This document shows, in pieces, positions 31,547-34,529 of a DNA stretch of 34,529 nt; positions within the stretch are counted from its first letter, which is position 1, and each line of letters begins with the position of its first letter. This DNA is from Lishizhenia tianjinensis (GTDB taxonomy: Bacteria > Bacteroidota > Bacteroidia > Flavobacteriales_D > Crocinitomicaceae), in assembly GCA_945863425.1 (NCBI GenBank), contig CAMBBW010000007.1:1-34529 (forward strand). The letters are read 5' to 3'. Made by a program: the position numbers and the translations under genes. Below the pieces are notes generated by a model. That model saw only the letters and a program-made list of their open reading frames with translations. It was not told where the DNA came from and did not search any database.

Positions 31547-34529
31547 TTGAAGAAATTTCTAATTTATAGTGTCTGTTTTGTTTTGACCTGCCAAACTTTG
31601 GTTATTGGTCAATCAAAAAATGACCTGAAAAAATTAAATAGCCTTTTTTGGAATGGAAATTATCACGAAGTAATTCTCAATTACGCCGAACTTTATAATC
31701 AAGATCGAAATAATCAGGATATCAATTTTAAATATGGAACTTGCTTACTATTTGAATCTGATAGCACAACAAAACTTGAAAAAGCAATTGGACACCTCAG
31801 ATTTGCATGTGCAAAGGAGGGCTCACTTGCCGAATATCATTTTTTTCTGGGTAGAGCACTTCATTGTTTTGGTGATTTCGAAGGCGCACTAAATCAATTT
31901 AAATCGTACAAAATAAAAAAGAATAAAACTAGCGTTGAATTGAACGCCGAATTATACATTAACTATTGTAATGAGTCCTTAAAATTAAATGAACTTGCTC
32001 AAGCATCATTCAGTAAAACAGGATCAATCGTGCCCACCCAATTGGGTAAATCCTATTCGTTGAATCAAATCGAATTAACTGGTAAATTTTTTAATAGTAT
32101 CGAATTCCAGACCAAATTGGACAAAAAAAAGAATTACGAACCCTTAATTTTCAAATCTGAAATTGCTTCAATGCGTTTTTTTGCGAGCTATGGTGAAAAA
32201 GATGAAGAAAACAAAGATATTTACCTAGTAACTGGAAGTTTTGACAATAAGAAAATTGAGCGATTATCCTCAAAAATCAACACAAACTTTGATGAAGATT
32301 TTCCAATATTTGACGAAAAAACAAATTACCTTTATTTTTCATCATTAGGTCACAATAGTTCTGGTGGGTATGATATTTTTCGTTCAAAATACGATTCGTT
32401 ATCTCAAGATTTCGAAACTCCCGAAAACCTTGGCAAAGGAATTTCCACGCCTTTTGACGATTATCTTTTTATGTATAACCCCTCAAATAATCGGGCATTT
32501 ATTAGTTCAACTAAACTTAGTCTAAAAGGAGGAATTTCCATTTTTCAGGGAGCAGTGAATTTTATAGACAATTCACTCCAATTGCCAGTAACCGTTAATA
32601 TTCAATTCAAGAATGAGGATAATAACTCCATGAAATTAAAGAGTATTCAAGTTAAAAACCTCGCGAATGACTCAATCGTTCAAATCCTAAACCCTTTAGC
32701 ATCGAATAATTTCGAAATGAAATTAGGTCCTGGATCTTACAGTTACATCATTCAATTATCAGGCAGCCAGGATGTTTTTGAAGCAAAGATTGACATACCC
32801 GACAAGCAACAAACAATAATTCAAACCATTGAGTATTCTCTAAATGATCGTAACACGGAAATAGTGGCAATTACCAATATCATAGAGAATGTCAATAGTG
32901 AAATAGTATTAGCTCAAAACAAAACTAAGGAGGAAAAATCGAACATCCAATCCCGTAACCTTCTTGATGAGCAAGATGAAAAGGAAGTCCTTGAGAAACT
33001 AGGAATGGAAAGTTATAGTAAAATTGAAGTTATTGATGCTGCTTCGGATAAAATAATAGAAATCGAATTAGCTCAAAAAGATAATATAGAGTTGCTAAAT
33101 AAGTTAAATGCTGCGATTGTTCAAAACAAGACCTATTATCAGCAACTCCAACATGAAATTGACTCCATTAGCCCAAGTCTAAGCGATTTCACAAACATTG
33201 AAAAATTAGAAAAACTGAAGTGTGTTGAAAATATTTCCGCCGAACAAGCTGAGGTAGCGAAGCAAACTATTTGGCTTCAACAACTAAATGATTCCATCCG
33301 AAATGTTCAAAAATTGAATGAAACTAACTACAAGTTGGTACAAAAGTTAGGGGAAGAAATTATGGAGTTAACGCAACAAGAAAATCAAACTGAAGCGTAT
33401 CAAAAAATCATTAAGAATCATCAACAATTTTTGGCGCTAACCACTGAAACAGCCTTCGAAACAATTTATAATGACTTACTGAACATTGAATTGGAATTAT
33501 CGAGAATTGATAAAAAAGTTATTGGTTTAATGAATGAAAAAACAAAATCTCAAGATGAACTTACCGAAATAGAAATTAAACTGAGGAACTCAACAAATAA
33601 GGAAAGGACAGAATTGGAAAAATCAAAAATGAATCTCGAACAAAAACTCGCTTCAAATGAAAAACAAATTACTCGATTAAAATTAGATAAAAATGAATTG
33701 AATATTGTAAAAACAGATAAAGAATTAAAGAGAAACATCCTAGCTGCTGTAATAAAGGAAGATTATGAAGGACCAACAAGTTATGAAGATGCCGTTAAGA
33801 ACTATTTTGATTCAAAATCGAATCAAGATTCAAAATCTGAGGAAATCACACAACAAATAAAGCAAATTGAGGAGAATTTAACGCCCGAGGAAATCGATTA
33901 CATTAAAGCATCTAAACTGTACGTAACAAAGATAGAGTCAATCTCCAATTCAAATATTGATCAAACACAAAAGATCGCTATAGAACAAGAATACTCAAAT
34001 ACCCTACAGCAACTTATTGAAAAAGGGGAAGATTCAGCTTCATTCATTAGTTTTTTAAATGAAAAACTTCAGGAAAGCACTTCCAAATTACAGGCATTGA
34101 AGTTGGATGAAAAACAGCAAGAAGATAACAATCAAATTGTAAAATCTGATGGTAAACAAGTCAATCCGACTGAGGAGAATGATAAAGAGAACGTTACTGA
34201 AAATCAAATTGCTAAATCTGATGGTAAACAAGCCAATCCAACTGAGGAGATTGATAAAGAAAGCATTACTGAAAATCAAATTGCAAAATCTGATGGTAAA
34301 CAAGCCAATCCAACTGAGGAGATTGATAAAGAGAACATTACTGAAAATCAAATTGCTAAATCTGATGGTAAACAAGCCATTCCGACTGAGGTAATTGAAA
34401 AAGAGAACATTACTGAAAATCAAATTGCAAAATCTGATGGCAAACAAGCCAATCCAACTGAGGAGAATGATAAAGAGAACGTTACTGAAAATCAAATTGC
34501 AAAATCTGATGGTAAACAAGCCAATCTGA
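31547..34529 (+). CDS. Exported TPR-like/PD40-like protein with coiled-coil region and C-terminal 24-aa tandem repeats (runs off window end)
   Basis: TTG start: (M)KKFLIYSVCFVLTCQTLVIGQSKNDLKKLNSLFWNGNYHEVILNYAELYNQD...; NTNFDEDFPIFDEKTNYLYFSSLGHNSSGGYDIFRSKYDS is PD40-like; my manual read found the frame open from 31547 to 34529. Absent from the supplied track, presumably because of non-ATG start and no stop. Confidence 0.85.
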   Translation, partial: MKKFLIYSVCFVLTCQTLVIGQSKNDLKKLNSLFWNGNYHEVILNYAELYNQDRNNQDINFKYGTCLLFESDSTTKLEKAIGHLRFACAKEGSLAEYHFFLGRALHCFGDFEGALNQFKSYKIKKNKTSVELNAELYINYCNESLKLNELAQASFSKTGSIVPTQLGKSYSLNQIELTGKFFNSIEFQTKLDKKKNYEPLIFKSEIASMRFFASYGEKDEENKDIYLVTGSFDNKKIERLSSKINTNFDEDFPIFDEKTNYLYFSSLGHNSSGGYDIFRSKYDSLSQDFETPENLGKGISTPFDDYLFMYNPSNNRAFISSTKLSLKGGISIFQGAVNFIDNSLQLPVTVNIQFKNEDNNSMKLKSIQVKNLANDSIVQILNPLASNNFEMKLGPGSYSYIIQLSGSQDVFEAKIDIPDKQQTIIQTIEYSLNDRNTEIVAITNIIENVNSEIVLAQNKTKEEKSNIQSRNLLDEQDEKEVLEKLGMESYSKIEVIDAASDKIIEIELAQKDNIELLNKLNAAIVQNKTYYQQLQHEIDSISPSLSDFTNIEKLEKLKCVENISAEQAEVAKQTIWLQQLNDSIRNVQKLNETNYKLVQKLGEEIMELTQQENQTEAYQKIIKNHQQFLALTTETAFETIYNDLLNIELELSRIDKKVIGLMNEKTKSQDELTEIEIKLRNSTNKERTELEKSKMNLEQKLASNEKQITRLKLDKNELNIVKTDKELKRNILAAVIKEDYEGPTSYEDAVKNYFDSKSNQDSKSEEITQQIKQIEENLTPEEIDYIKASKLYVTKIESISNSNIDQTQKIAIEQEYSNTLQQLIEKGEDSASFISFLNEKLQESTSKLQALKLDEKQQEDNNQIVKSDGKQVNPTEENDKENVTENQIAKSDGKQANPTEEIDKESITENQIAKSDGKQANPTEEIDKENITENQIAKSDGKQAIPTEVIEKENITENQIAKSDGKQANPTEENDKENVTENQIAKSDGKQANL
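34142..34529 (+). repeat. 72-bp in-frame tandem repeat (24 aa, consensus KSDGKQANPTEEIDKENITENQIA), 5 full units plus partial sixth
   Basis: AAATCTGATGG(T/C)AAACAAG recurs at 34142, 34214, 34286, 34358, 34430, 34502, exactly 72 bp apart. Confidence 0.97.

Noticed and set aside
34149-34394. 81-aa plus-strand ORF (VNKPIQLRRLIKRTLLKIKLLNLM repeats)
   Set aside because: Out-of-frame shadow of the same tandem repeat inside the longer ORF.
34088-34519. 143-aa minus-strand ORF with repeated FTIRFCNLIFSNVLF
   Set aside because: Antisense shadow of the in-frame 72-bp tandem repeat; a period divisible by 3 keeps alternative frames open. The plus-strand frame from 31547 explains the region.

Overview
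AT-rich chromosomal segment from a Bacteroidota genome, probably order Flavobacteriales (inferred from gene content and T9SS/CHU_C-type features). Most of it is conserved core genome. Left part, minus strand: a dense chain bamD - rpoZ-like omega - coaBC - porD (DUF4835) - recN - GSCFA-domain start (truncated by the window edge), preceded by an M23/LysM peptidase, two FKBP lipoproteins (GldI-like) and a DHH phosphoesterase. Middle: a plus-strand T9SS-type secreted protein with SprB-like repeats and a CHU_C tail, a DUF4197 lipoprotein and a nucleoside phosphorylase. Then the minus-strand cluster tuf - tRNA-Trp - secE - nusG - rplK - rplA - rplJ - rplL - rpoB - rpoC, preceded by four tRNAs (Thr-TGT, Tyr-GTA, Gly-TCC, Thr-GGT). 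Right end, plus strand: a 1535-aa exported protein of unknown function, plsY, and a long TTG-initiated ORF running off the window that the ORF track missed. That last ORF combines TPR-like, PD40-like and coiled-coil segments with a 72-bp / 24-aa tandem repeat. I see no phage, transposon, CRISPR or obvious defence system. The best second-look items are the 24-aa repeat protein, the large orphan exported protein, and the strong hairpins between rplL/rpoB and tuf/tRNA-Trp.
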